A stretch of 64,000 nucleotides of DNA. It comes from Ypsolopha sequella. Its lineage: Eukaryota; Arthropoda; Insecta; Lepidoptera; Ypsolophidae. The notes under the pieces are model-generated. The model was not told the DNA's origin and searched no databases. It saw only the letters and a program-made list of their open reading frames with translations. The position numbers and the translations under genes are program-made. How positions within the stretch are numbered: the first letter of the stretch is position 1; each line of letters begins with the position of its first letter. Shown here piece by piece: positions 9,801 to 21,387 of this stretch. Where the stretch lies: assembly GCA_934047225.1 (NCBI GenBank), contig OW203988.1, forward strand, positions 9,644,229 to 9,708,228. The letters run 5' to 3'.

Positions 9801-10116
9801 AAGGGTTATGATTATGTCACAAACAAGTTTGAATCTGCCTTATAAGAATTTACAAGATACTAAAAAACGTAGCAAATAGTTTATTGTGTGGTTCTCGGAA
9901 AATAGTGCATTATGTAATGTAATAATAAAAACGTAGGCAGTCATGAGGACTGCCGACAGATGTGAAAACTTTACTCTCAACATAGCTTGTCGATCACGGT
10001 GTCGCGAACCGTACCAAAAATCGCTCAACGCGAGTTTTCACTTCAACAATGTTATACAGTACATTGTTTTAAAATTGATTCTTGATTATTATTAAGAGCT
10101 TAAGTTTCCCTTCTAC
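9801..10116. other. Intergenic sequence
   Basis: Nothing recognised. Confidence 0.4.
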
Positions 10117-10506
10117 TTAAGGCTAAACGACAGTCACTTAGCACAAATTGCATAACTTAACATTGTATTTCTTATTTAGAAATTAAAAATTGAAAAACAT
10201 TTTGGTATCTGGCAGTTAACACCAATAATTTAGTATTAGTAAGGTTTATAAAGCATAAGTTTGAAATTTAATGATCAATTAGTCATGATCTGGTCCAAAC
10301 AAAGTTAAAACAGCATTTTAAGTTGGTTTGGACCAGGTCATGACTAATTGTGCAATAAATTTCAAACTCATTATAAACCTCATAGATACTGTATTATTGG
10401 TGTTAACTGCCACATACCAAAATGTTTTTCAATTTTTAACTTCTAAACAAGAAATACAAAGTTAAGTTACGCACTTTTTGCTAAGCGACTGACGTTTAAC
10501 CTAAGC
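10117..10506. mobile_element. Fold-back MITE, ~390 bp
   Basis: The two halves are reverse complements at high identity with a centre near 10312: 'agtcatgatctggtcc' faces 'ggaccaggtcatgact', and 'ggcagttaacaccaataat' faces 'attattggtgttaactgcc'. Outer ends read 'ggctaaacgacagtc' and 'gactgacgtttaacc'. No coding region and no clear target duplication. Confidence 0.8.
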
Positions 10507-10584
10507 AACTTTAACTATGAAACAAACCCACAAAAGATTTAAAAAAAAATATCTGTTCCATCAAGATCAAGCATCTCACTTTAC

Positions 10585-10775
10585 TATGATATACATACAT
10601 ACATATACTCACGCCTGTCTCCCAGAGGGGTAGGCAGAGACTACAGATTCCCATCTGCTACGATCCAGACACACCTCTTTCGCCGCTTCCACATCCATCA
10701 ATCTAGTCATACAAGCTCTTCTATTCCGGGTACTTTTGACATGGCCCTTCTTCAGTATGTCGCCAATTTGGTCAG
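10585..10775. repeat. Retroposon fragment ('actcacgcctgtctcc' family), copy 2
   Basis: The longest copy in the window: CATA microsatellite, 'actcacgcctgtctccc', 'gggtaggcagagactac', 'ctgctacgatccagaca' and 'cttcagtatgtcgccaat'. Non-coding. Confidence 0.65.
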
Positions 10776-10860
10776 CATACTATGAATGACAGCTTTTTTA
10801 TCACGATGTTTTGAATTCCTTATTAAACAAGTTATTCATATAAATGAGAATAAATATATA

Positions 10861-11426
10861 AGGTCTTTCAATTTAAATGGAAAGTAATTTAGGAGGTGAT
10901 TCAGTATCGTTAATACATCACATTCTACTGCAAAGCACTTGTTTTTCCGCGAACTTTTTCTTCATTTCTCAGTACAAAGTGGTCCGATCAGCTGACTCAG
11001 TTTGTACAAGTGAAGAAAAAGTTCGCGCAAAAAAAAGTACATATCAGTGGAATGTGATGTATTAACGATACTGAATCACCTCCTAAATTACTTTTCAATG
11101 CATGTGCTCGTAAAGGCCCACTTTTTATGCATCAAAACCGAACAAAAAGTCGATTATTTTGCCCTAGGGCTTTATTATTATTATTATTTTTATTTATTTA
11201 CAATGGTTGGCTAACCTGCAGCCTTTCCTGTGTACCATAGATGTTATACTTTTTTTTCCACTGTTTAACGGCTCTGGATACAGTCCTTTTGAGCCAATTA
11301 TAATTTAAAGTGCACAAAATTATATTTGTTTTCATTTCCTCACACTATGCATTGAAAATTGTAGTATGATACACGGGCGTAAAAGCTAGTAGCATAAACT
11401 ACTATTCCATTTAAATTGAAAGACCT
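10861..11426. mobile_element. mariner-type fold-back MITE, split by a dual-hairpin element
   Basis: Perfect terminal inverted repeats beginning 'aggtctttcaatttaaatgg' (10861-10880 and 11407-11426) are flanked by TA (10859-10860 and 11427-11428). The interior is also palindromic: 'aatttaggaggtgattcag' faces 'ctgaatcacctcctaaatt'. The TA duplication fits Tc1/mariner. A separate element sits in the right arm at 11094-11404. Confidence 0.85.
11094..11404 (+). mobile_element. Dual-hairpin MITE family, copy 1
   Basis: Starts 'ttcaatgcatgtgctcg', contains 'ttttgccctagggcttta' and 'cactgtttaacggctctgg', then 'atgcattgaaaa', and ends 'actactatt'. The first hairpin is closed by 'ttcaatgcat' and its inverse. 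The second hairpin is shortened here compared with the copies near 42,000 and 63,100. The intact opposite arm of the host MITE shows the empty site, implying at most 1-2 bp of target duplication. Confidence 0.75.
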
Positions 11427-11866
11427 TATATACTATCTGCAGTTTGCGACTTGATAACCACAAAAGTTTCACGCTGTATATGTATATTTTGCGCTAGAAC
11501 CCTGGCATGATAAGAATCCGTATTTAGTTAAAAACCACGCTGTAATGCAGGTTCACTGAATTTTGTACAACATTAACTTTCTTTCATTTGCAGCGCAGAC
11601 TATTTCAGCGAACGGTTCGTTTTTTTTTTTCAAACTGTCCAGTCAGGGTTTCGTTTAATCTACCAGAGACTTTTTTGTGCTATTTGGTGCTCGTATCGAG
11701 ATAAACGACGTCTGCGAAATAATTTGTTCATGAAAAAACTGCCAAGAAAAAAAAACCTGTCAATATCGTTCTCAATCTGTGGGTTCTGTCGATGTTGAAC
11801 GGCTATAGAGGGATGAGACGAATGCGTCCAATGTAATAATAGACTTCTATTGTTATATTTTTTATC
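11427..11866. other. Intergenic sequence
   Basis: No gene or clear repeat seen. Confidence 0.4.
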
Positions 11867-11900
11867 GTTGTTAAGCAGGTTAAAGGCGAAACCGGTCAGG
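11867..11900 (+). ncRNA. Degenerate hammerhead-ribozyme-like motif
   Basis: 'aaaggcgaaaccggtcagg' matches the 3' half of the small type I hammerhead seen in Penelope-like elements (GAAAC, two-base loop, GGUC). The upstream core (TTGTTAA) is a poor match to CUGAUGA. Probably a decayed PLE end. Confidence 0.4.
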
Positions 11901-12336
11901 TAATCTACTAATAAAGTTGTATCTACAAATGGAATATTTTTGCGAAATCTTCAATGAAATGGGTTATATTGTACTGAGGCCTAAACTACAATTTTTACAA
12001 TTTTTGCCTGTCTGTCTGTATGTTCCGTTTTAAGTCGAAGAGCACTTAACGAATTTAGATGCGGTTTTCTTTACTATCATCGTAGTGACCCTGGTCAACA
12101 TTTAGGCTAGAATATATGGGGTGTTGATAAAATAACGCCTAAGCCGAAAACGGGACAAATATAGAATAAACGCGGGCCGATAGTGACAAGTGATCTTATT
12201 CATTACATTCACCTTCATGTTTTTCAGCGCATGCATCGATTTCCAAACAAAAAAACGTTTTTTATTTTCGGCGCTTTCTGGATCTTGCGCACATGTAAAC
12301 AATATTTTATCATTTATATACTTTGCTTGATTAAAT
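11901..12336. other. Intergenic sequence
   Basis: No gene recognised. Confidence 0.4.
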
Positions 12337-12372
12337 ATCCCCGAGAATGCTTATAAGCGAAACCGGTTGGGT
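12337..12372 (+). ncRNA. Degenerate hammerhead-ribozyme-like motif
   Basis: Core-like CCGAGAA (consensus CUGAUGA) is followed by the helix 'gcttataagc', then GAAAC-CG-GTT. ATCC before the core can pair with GGGT after the cleavage position (one G-U pair). At least two core bases are wrong, so activity is unlikely; the architecture matches PLE hammerheads. Confidence 0.45.
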
Positions 12373-12513
12373 GTATTGAGATAAAAAAATTATTTATAGA
12401 CAAGTGTTTAATTTCAACGAAGATAAAGGGTTTGAAATTTGATGTGATAAAATTGATGATATTAGTTATTGCGAACATACCGCTGTATTAAAAATTCGTG
12501 TGAAAACGTTTTA

Positions 12514-13568
12514 GGTGCCGACCACACAGAGCCGCGTTCTGCCTTCCGCGGTCACTGTAATCTATGCGACCACAGCTATAGATCTGTATAGATGACGCGA
12601 GTGTATGTACTTCGCGTGCCAGAAAAAGCGCGCCGAAAGGGAGAGCTCTTACTTTACAGTCTTTGGGGAATAATAAAACGAGCGAATAAAAAAAAACTAA
12701 GCGACTGATGATGAGATACTGTTTTAATAACTTGAGTGGTATGAATTTGAGTAAGCGAAAAATCAACTAAACTGAAGACCAATATTGATAAATAATAAAA
12801 TCCAGACCAAGCTTACAAAAAGTGGGCTAACAAAATTTTAAGCGTGCGACTTAATTACTAAGTGAGCGAATAAAAATACTGAGTGAGCGAATTTAAATAA
12901 TGAAATCAAAAATCATTCACCAAAAGTCAAAAAATAGGTGCGACGACGAGCGAAGCGAGGACAAGCGTGTTAGGTTTACATTTTAAAATAAAATAAGAAG
13001 CCGAGCGAAACGGAGCGGAGCGAGGTAACGTCCCTAGTTTTATTACTTAAAATTAAATTGTCACTAAAACAGAAAATTGTTACCCCATCTGTTTTGAAAT
13101 ACTACTTCTTCATTTAACATTAAATGCCACTATAAATAAATCATTTGCATAATGTTGACACTCAAACAAATATCAGGTCGCTCAAATATTATGAAGCTTC
13201 TCATTTTGTAATTTAAGTAACTCAAATGAATGTTTTTAAGTTGCTGTTATTGGTTTCTCGTTACTTGCAGTCAGTCGCTCACTTCGTAAAACAATAACTC
13301 AAATTAATTATTTTTGTCACTTGAAATTTTTATTTACAGTCACTCGTTTTATTACTACCCAATTTCTTCTAACATTCAAACCGCTGTTAACAGTTTCATT
13401 GTAAAATGTGACACGCTTGGTTTTCATGGAGTTTGATGCACTTGCGTCATCTATTTACATCAATGTATGCGATGGCTTAGATCGTTACACACAGAGATCT
13501 CGAGAACGTGCGTTCTATTGTTTTGTTTGGAGCACAGAACGCAAAACGAGGTCTGTGTGGTCGGCGCC
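12514..13568. mobile_element. Inverted-repeat element with TTA target duplication (Harbinger-like)
   Basis: The ends are 'ggtgccgaccacacag' (12514) and its near-inverse 'ctgtgtggtcggcgcc' (to 13568), flanked by TTA at 12511-12513 and 13569-13571. Imperfect inverted similarity continues inward, with 'agatgacgcgagtg' facing 'cacttgcgtcatct'. The middle contains a 'gagcgaagcgagg' repeat that recurs near 59690. A TTA duplication suggests PIF/Harbinger. No transposase frame is present. Confidence 0.65.
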
Positions 13569-13845
13569 TTATATCTTTGCAACGGTCGTTCTCTGAAAAT
13601 TCCCAAGTTATAAATTATTATAATAAAGAGAGCAATACGCTGTATTTGGTGTAGGTCCTGGCGGTAAAACAGCTTACTGCTTGGTAATATATTGCACTTA
13701 TAAATTATTTTCTTTTGATCGCTAATGCTCTGAAAACAAGGTATTTAACTGCGGGCGGTAAATTTACAATCCTAGAGAGGTAAGTAAATTTGAAAATCTA
13801 ACGAGGCTCCTTTCTTTGTTTTGGGACAAAGACCGCATATTATAA

Positions 13846-14151
13846 GAAACGAGAATCAAGGAACACTGCAGATGCTGGAGACTTAAAAAGACAGATTGGA
13901 ACTTTGCAGAACATCTGATTTCCGACAATCACACCTTTGACGCTAAGAAAGATTTCAAAGCCCTTCACATTTATAATAAAGGCAAAAAACTGAATGCTTT
14001 AGAAGCCCTTGAAATCAATAAATTAGTACTTCTCAACCAAGACACGATTCTAAACCATCAACTTGACAATAATAGATCCCCCTTTTACAATATTTTAACT
14101 AAAGAGATTAACTTTTATAAATTGACATTGCATGCACACATTTTTACATAA
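13846..14151 (+). pseudogene. Penelope-like element relic, GIY-YIG C-terminal part
   Basis: About 100 codons stay open to a TAA at 14149-14151. The frame contains TRIKEHCRC, then NFAEHLISDNHTFD and NKGKKLNALEALEINK. This pattern (an R..EH segment, then H.....H-type spacing, then a LN.LE..EI segment) is the C-terminal half of the GIY-YIG endonuclease domain in PLE proteins. It differs strongly from the intact PLE at 42-53 kb, so it represents another lineage. No reverse transcriptase part is recognisable upstream. A hammerhead-like motif follows about 250 bp downstream, as expected for a PLE 3' end. Confidence 0.75.
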
Positions 14152-14403
14152 TTTGAAATTTAATGACTTTATTATAATTATTTTTATTGTTTTATTATTT
14201 TGTTTTAATCAATTCTAATTTATTTACAATAACAATTTTATTTTATACTTACATAACATGAATTTAAAATTCCCCAAAGTTTTTCGGTTAGATACTAGAA
14301 CGGATAAGTTAACTATTACCCTGTTTAACTATTATTATGTTAGTGTCATTGATCGCACTGGCTGATGTAAACTATTTATTGTGTAATTAAGATCTTATAT
14401 TAA

Positions 14404-14442
14404 TTCCTTTGATAATGCCATAAAGGCGAAACCGGTCAGGAA
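14404..14442 (+). ncRNA. Hammerhead-ribozyme-like motif at the end of the PLE relic
   Basis: Helix I: TTCCT (14404-14408) pairs with AGGAA (14438-14442). A core-like TTGATAA follows (consensus CUGAUGA), then helix II TGCC/GGC with an ATAAA loop, then GAAAC-CG-GTC. All helices are present but two core positions differ. This is the best preserved of the orphan copies. 'attaaataaattt' just downstream resembles a polyadenylation signal. Confidence 0.55.
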
Positions 14443-15571
14443 GTATTAAATAAATTTGTGGGATAGTACAAGTGATTTTCTGTTCATTATATACTTTTTG
14501 TAAGTTTTTTTTTATTTCCTCGCATTAGTGATGAAAAGTATTAGTATATGAGTATTGCACTCGAGTGATCAATTACACCCTTTAAATATCTCTGGTGTAA
14601 TTGATGACTTACCTCCCTTGTACAATAATCTACTATTAATTTGGTGTTGAACCCAGACATTTCTTACAAGTGATAGGCAGTTGAATTTTTTAAATTAATA
14701 CGGTCGTTTATGTTGAATAAATTTACAGGCGATTAATTGTATCAACTACCAGTCTACATTTTGTAATTGATTTTGTATCACTAATATCTACTATCGAATC
14801 ACTAGCACACTGTTGACAGCAGGTATGCCATTTACCATCTATGAAAAATTGGCCACTGATATGAAAATTCACACGAAGATAATTCACAAATTTCATTTAT
14901 AGCTTCTAAAGACCTCTCCAGACACAAGGCGTGGCGTTGTCGTCCCGCGATTATAGTGTGTTGTTGGCGACCGATTTACTATGAAAATGTACGAGAGACG
15001 CCATGCCAAGTAACGTTTTCGGTCTGGCAAGGCCTTTATCGTGGTGTCAACATTGATCCGGTCCCTGAACGCCCAAATAGCAAGCGCCCAATAAAGATTT
15101 TTCATACGGTTCACATATTATTTGTCTAAAGAACAAAATGCTTTTTAACCTAGGCTGGCTTACCGTAATTTTCAATTTTTAAATATTCCGTAACAATTTG
15201 AACGTATGTCAATTCTGAAATCCTTTGTCACAACTTTGAAAACATTGTCATTAATAATATTCGTGCGAGTGAAACCGCGGGCAAAAGGTTAGTATATGAT
15301 AAGTTTGCTGGCCAATGAGTTCGTGTCCTACATCAAGATTTTCATGAAAATCTCTTTGCGTTTACAAAGCTAAAGACAGAAGTGAAATTATTTTTTCGAT
15401 ATCTCAAAAGTTATTGGCATTCAAAGTAAACTTAACGGCATGTATCGTTACGTCATCTGACACGATTTCATACAAAAAGTGATAAATATCGCTATTGCTA
15501 ATTTCTCAAAAATGTTTTTTGCTTTGCATTAACTAATTAATAATATAATAATGAACAGAAAATCGCTTGTA
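14443..15571. other. Intergenic sequence with small repeat traces
   Basis: No gene seen. 15265-15297 ends 'gaaaccgcgggcaaaagg' plus TTAGTA, resembling a Helitron-type 3' end. The 28 bp at about 15548-15575 are the inverse of 14464-14491 (for example 'acagaaaatcgcttgtac'), probably another PLE terminus in opposite orientation. Confidence 0.45.
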
Positions 15572-15770
15572 CTTGGTAAGTGGTCAGTATCAAGGTTCTT
15601 TTAGTGATTTCGGAAAAAAATAGGTAAAAACGCAAGCCCAGACAGGATTATCTACTATGTAAGGTCAACATTTTATTCTGCGATTATACCAAAAAGTGTT
15701 ATCGGTCCATGATACTCATCACTTACCAAGCCTCCAGTATGAATTTGGCTATATCAACAAAAGTCACATT
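15572..15770. mobile_element. Decayed fold-back MITE related to the one at 60464
   Basis: The ends carry 'ttggtaagtggtcagtatc' and 'gatactcatcacttacca' in inverted orientation, then 'cctccagtatgaatttgg', as in the intact relative at 60464-60725. The central part differs. Confidence 0.55.
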
Positions 15771-17570
15771 GCATTGTTATTTATTATTAATTGTTATTTA
15801 TATTTATTAATTATGTTTGGTATGTATTGACCACCAGCAGATTTAATTGAAAATTTAATTTAAAAGGGATCTTGCCACGTCGATGGAATCTTGAAATTAT
15901 TCCATGTTTGAAACCTTGACGATTGCACTAATAAAATAAAATAAAATATATGAGATTTTATCATTTATTTCTGCAACATTGATACTCGTAGGTATGTACA
16001 TAATTATAACATGTAAGTAGGTAGGTATGCTAGATGTGTTACTTACTTTTCTAATATACCTGCTTAAAATATACTAGATTATGTGCTATACTAGATATTA
16101 TATAGTGGACATTTCTTTTGTTTTGTAACATTGGTAAAACAATGGTAAAAGAGTAAATGGTAAAAGAAGGTAAAAGAGTTATGCTTTGTTCTTGTCTTGC
16201 TTGTAAACCAACTGCAACTACAAATTATCATTAAAACTTTGAAAGTACTGTAAAATACGTACCTTGTTTTCTAGCATAAACAGTTGATACAATCACAAGC
16301 GTCTTTTCGTAAAGAAAAACCATTAAGTTCTTCGATTTTTCACATAAAATCCCAGCCACAACAAATATATCAACAAACTTCGCGTTTAAAATCAAGTGAC
16401 GTATTATCCGACTAACTTATCACTACTGGAAGCTGTACAAAATCTAGTAGCATCACCGACAATGATAAATTAGTCGCGTAATATTGTGATAGAATAAAAT
16501 GGTTGCCAGTCGGTGGGTAAGTTCATAACGTTCGCTTATTTGTAACTTGGTCGTAGTAACTTAATGGCGTCAGGTAAAAATGAAACTTCGTAAACCGGTT
16601 CACGAGCAATGTTGCCAGATTTCCATAGCACGGCTTGAGAAATAAAGGAGGCTATGGCCGAGAGGTAAACGCATCTGTGACTATATAGCCACGAGAACGC
16701 AATGTGTACGATAGATGAAAGAGTTCTAAATTCAAACAGCACACTGTTTCATACAACATTGCCGGTGCGCTCTTCGTTCCAAATTCAAAGAATGCGCCGG
16801 GAAGTGAGTTTGGTTTTTCAGTCTACGTAAATATGATACTTCGCGTGTTCTTTATTCAAAAGTAATGATAATATTTCCGCGTATGTTTAAGAAAATGTTA
16901 TTTTCACCTCATAAGATCGGATCGATATTTATCATGAAACCACTGATTATAATAATCAAAGTTCCAATAACGGCAAATAAGATTTGCAAAAGAAAAGCCA
17001 ACTCATTTTATGAATAGAAAGGATTTACGATGGTAATAAGAGCAATAAAACAGCTAAACTGAACGCATTATAGACACAAATCTTGAACAGTCTTCGCCAC
17101 TTAAAATAAGCTGGCACAAATTCAAGAGTCGGCAACCTGAATGTGGAGTATTCAGCTCATCAGAACCAGATGGTCTCCAGTCCTATGTAAACATGGGCAT
17201 TCATAGAAATATACCGTTTCTTTAATAGTCGTGTGAAATTTTCAGGAGTATGACGCAGTATGAAAATATTGGGAGGAAAATGTTTTCAATGATCAAAATA
17301 TCTTATTTTTTCGTAAAAAATCATTTTTACTTACTTTTAGATTTTCATATTTTATAGATCATTACGAATGTTAGAAATTGGAAAGATTCAACGATTAATA
17401 TTAGGTCATTAACTATGAAATTGTACTTTTATATGGAGAATTTGAAGAAAACTCAATTTCAATACAAGCACTTTCGCATTTTTTCGGAATGACGAATCCA
17501 ATCGTGTGTTAATGAGACAACATTAAGCTAACAGCGACATAAATTTTTTTTTTTTTTAAGTGTCAGCTGT
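15771..17570. other. AT-rich intergenic sequence
   Basis: About 1.8 kb without a recognisable gene, tRNA or repeat family. Confidence 0.4.
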
Positions 17571-18082
17571 AATAGTAGTTTATGCTACAAGGGCGAAAAG
17601 GAATAAATCACGAGGACGATTTAAACGTAACTAATTTATTACTCTTACGCCCATTACGTTTTTCAACGCATAGTGTGATGAAATAAAACAAAGTAGCTTA
17701 TACTACAAAGGCGTAAAGGAATAAATTAAGAGGTAGATTTAAAACACGAGCGTAGCGAGTGTTTTAAACGTAACCGAGTAATTTATTGCTCTTACACCAG
17801 TGTATCATACTACGTTTTTCAATGCATAGTTAGAGGAAATAAATCAAATATAATCTTGTGAACTTTAAATTATGATTGGCTCAAAAGGACTGTATCCAGA
17901 GCCGTCAAACAGTGGAAAAAAAGTATAACATTTATGGTACATTGGAAAGGTTGCAGGTTAGCCAACTTCTCGTTAATAAATAAAAAAATAATAATAATAA
18001 AGCCCTAGGGCAAAATAATCGACTTCCTGTTCGGTTTTGATGCATAAAAAGTGGGCCTTTACGAGCACTTGCATTGAAAAAA
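17571..18082 (-). mobile_element. Dual-hairpin MITE family, copy 2 (second hairpin duplicated)
   Basis: Minus-strand copy: 'tgcattgaaaa' at the right end, 'aaagccctagggcaaaat' near 18000, and 'aatagtagtttatgctac' at the left end. The hairpin containing 'gtaatttattgctctta' occurs twice in tandem (about 17571-17690 and 17696-17835). Non-coding. Confidence 0.75.
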
Positions 18083-18139
18083 ATGTTATAAATCTTATCA
18101 TGTAGGTAAATGGATGTCATTTAGGACGAATTGTCTTTG

Positions 18140-18325
18140 AACATTTAATTTTTGCTAATTTTTGTAATCAAAATGAAAATAAGATATTTTTGTACCAAAT
18201 TTTATGTCTATATCTTTAACGGTGCTAAAGTTATGAGGCTGTGACATACGGATAGAAAAATGGATAACGGAGTCTAACCATAAAGGTCCCTTTTGTACCT
18301 TTTAGATACTACGGAACCCTAATAA
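18140..18325 (+). repeat. Dispersed 'gggttccgtacc' repeat, right-end variant
   Basis: Contains 'ctttaacggtgctaaagtta', 'gaggctgtgacatacgga', 'aacggagtctaacca' and 'tactacggaacccta'. The same block recurs at 32870-33010. Confidence 0.65.
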
Positions 18326-19289
18326 TGAAGACGATAGGTCTATTTATGCCTAAATAAATAAACGATCACTTATGCATTAAAGTAATTGACTCAGAAGACA
18401 AGAGAATTGTTATATACGAGGATTTATTAGAAAAACTTACTGCTTAGCGTAACATTAACATGTCTCCACAATAACAAAGGGCGAGAAAATATAAGACTAT
18501 AAAATGTGATGGCCTTTGTAAAAGCTGATTTTATTTAAGAGGGTACCCGTTTTTCTCTTCAAAGTTTAGATAAATTCTTCAGCGCATAAATTCGATGAAA
18601 TTTCCAGATAAATTCTTTAGTTAATAGATTCCACGAAATTTCAGGATATAAACTTATATAACTCACATATCCATTGTACATACTCGTATCTAGTTCCGGA
18701 ACTATACCCTAACCGTAAAACCTTAAATTGCTGTAGAGCACTTTAGAATCGAATGAACAATGTATTATCGGAAATAATTTCGCATACTCACTTTTCGCTT
18801 TCATTTCAATGACGAAAGATGTGTGCCTCGGCCTGATGACAGCCTCATCAAAGAGGACGAAATATACCTAAATATTGAAAATATTTTATTGTACTTATTT
18901 TATCCATACTGATTATAAATAAAAGGCTAAAATATAGCAACCTCTATCTTATTCAAATCACAATAAATGCAACACGTGGTGCTTAAGTGCAGTGTGCCAT
19001 CCAATATTTTTTCGATACAATGTCTCCTGCTCCAACACAACGAGCGTCCAGCAGCCACCTAATCTCAGCCTACAATAAAGATTCACAACATTTGAGTTGG
19101 AAGGAGGTTAGACATTAAACGTTTTAATGTTATAAACAAACAGAGGGCGCTGGCATCGGTCCAACCAGGGCGGGCGCCCGGCGCTACCATACCCGTGGCA
19201 AGTTATTTAGCGCTTGCAGCACTGGATCTAGCGGATCTTATATCTAGCTATTTTCGAACCTTTTCTTGGGAAATCAACAACTCACACTC
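18326..19289. other. Intergenic sequence
   Basis: No gene seen. 18833-18862 has an exact CTGATGA, a CCTC/GAGG helix and GAAA, a weak hammerhead resemblance. Confidence 0.4.
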
Positions 19290-19520
19290 GCAACTCACAG
19301 GGGCAGGCAGAGACTATAGAACTAACTGTGCCATCTACCACGATCCTGACACAACTTTTTCGCCTCTTCTACATCCATTAAATTAGTCAAGCTCTTCTAT
19401 TCCGAATTATTTGGCCATTCTCTAGTATCTCACTGTTTTTTTTAGATTTACCTTCTATTTTCACACCTTATCTTTCTTTCATTAGTCTTCTTTCCTTCTT
19501 TGTTCGTTCTGTCTATATGT
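19290..19520. repeat. Retroposon fragment ('actcacgcctgtctcc' family), copy 3
   Basis: 'ggggcaggcagagacta', 'taccacgatcctgacac' and 'cgcctcttctacatccatt' match the other copies. Degraded and non-coding. Confidence 0.55.
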
Positions 19521-20529
19521 CTAAGAAAGCATTCCAAATAAATAAATTGAACTTTAAACACTAAACATCAACATTAAATACTAAAATTGTCGCTTTTTAT
19601 GATGTAGTAGCTAGTTAACATCTGTAAATATTGTGTAATTCATTCAGTTATCAGAGAGGTAGTTTTTGATGGCACTAGGTCCGTCACCAACATGAAATGT
19701 TTAAAATGAGTTTGCCCGCTATTTAGAGAACCGGTAAAGTGCAAGTGGAACCAACGCGCCGAAAGTTCCACCGTACTATACTTTCACCGTCTTTACAGTA
19801 AATGTAATCAAAAATAATACTCTTACCCAAATTAATTGGAACGACTATTGGGCTTTTCTTTGTATACAGATAAATTGGCGCTTCTAGTGCTTTTCTGTGG
19901 GACAGACAGCGCGTTCTCGCAAAAAAGAGTTGGCACATAGGTCCTCGGCCACTTTGAAATGCAGCTATTGCTTTATCTGAACGCCAGTGCCAGATTTAGA
20001 TTCAGGTGCTTTATTTAGGACTTGAGCTTTGTCTTTATAAAATCGTGTGTGTTTACCACATCCATTCTTGTTATGTTTTGAGATGAAAGAGAAAACTTTA
20101 TTGAACTACCTTGCAGAAAAGCAAAAATAAATTTAAAACACATTAATTTTTTGGTTAACTAGGTCTTCGATCAGATGTGAACTAATAAATCGATACAAAG
20201 ACTAAAAGCAGTACCATTTGTAGTGCTGAATAACCTATGAATATCCATTTCCGGTTTAAGCACAGACTGCGGACCATTTGCGGAATTTGAATTTAATTCT
20301 AACCGTGCAGATTTCCTGAAGGAATTAACATTTTAAAGATCCTTGAATAGTCTAAAATCTGTACTTGATAGATAAATAATTATTATTATGATATCATATT
20401 TCAAATTATAACCCATTACATTACAAAATTTTTGTGTTCATTTAACTGCACATAAGCGCATAACTAAAATTGAATTTATATGTATTCAATATTCTCAACA
20501 ATGAGAGCGCGCTGGTTATAGAATAAGAA
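19521..20529. other. Intergenic sequence up to the gypsy element
   Basis: Nothing recognised. TAAT at 20530-20533 is the presumed target duplication of the retrotransposon. Confidence 0.4.
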
Positions 20530-20533
20530 TAAT

Positions 20534-21082
20534 TATAAAAAAAAAACTCTTAACACTTGCACACAATTATTTTATTCTTGTGGTTTATACAATAAATAAC
20601 TTTACTCCTCTTTAAAACTTTATTCGATTAAGTCTCTGTAAAATACAACGGCCAGTTTCCACCACTGCCGACAACCGACTGCCTCTTTTTCGAAAAACTC
20701 ATTCCTGAGCTCGTCTATCCCCACTCGACCCGGCAGCCCGTGGCGGGCAAGCGCACGTGCTGCCACAAAGTCGAACGACCAATAGCAGCTCGAGACAAAC
20801 CAAATCAGATTCCTATTATGTTATTATTCGATTTGACTATGTAATTATTACCTTAAAACATTATACAATTATCTTAATTATTTTATAAAGCATAATTCGG
20901 AATTGATTCATATTTAAAACAGTTCTTTAACAAATAAGGATCGAAACAAACTGACCTCTACCTATGGTGAGGACGAGTACTGAATCATACAAGTACTAAT
21001 TACTTTTAAATCCACTTATGATAATTATTACTACATACAATTATTCTCTAAAATCAAACGCTATTTTTAACAAATCACAACA
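20534..21082 (-). repeat. 3' LTR of the gypsy element
   Basis: 549 bp. On the minus strand it starts TGTTGTGATTTG and ends in a T run followed by ATA. Contains 'gacccggcagcccgtggc'. Confidence 0.93.
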
Positions 21083-21387
21083 TTCGGCCGTCCGACGGCG
21101 GGCTAACTCCGAAGCACGCAATCACAACATTCGACATTAGATTATAGCCAAATTAATTCATATGAATTGTAGAGACGTAATTATAAAATTGATTTCTATT
21201 CGTATCATACAAACAATATTATACTTATATGTATTTTTAAGTACATTCAATTCAGCAGCATATCTGGATCGTTTAGACTAATTTTACGTTTGCTTATATG
21301 GTAAATCAGAAATATTTAGTTAAGAATCTATAGATATAATAACAAATAAAAACTTAGAACTAACTTAACTATTGTCCTAACTGAATT

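Noticed and set aside
9423..9845. 140-codon frame in the CpG-rich patch
   Set aside because: High GC lowers stop frequency, several frames are open at once, and none has a recognisable domain.
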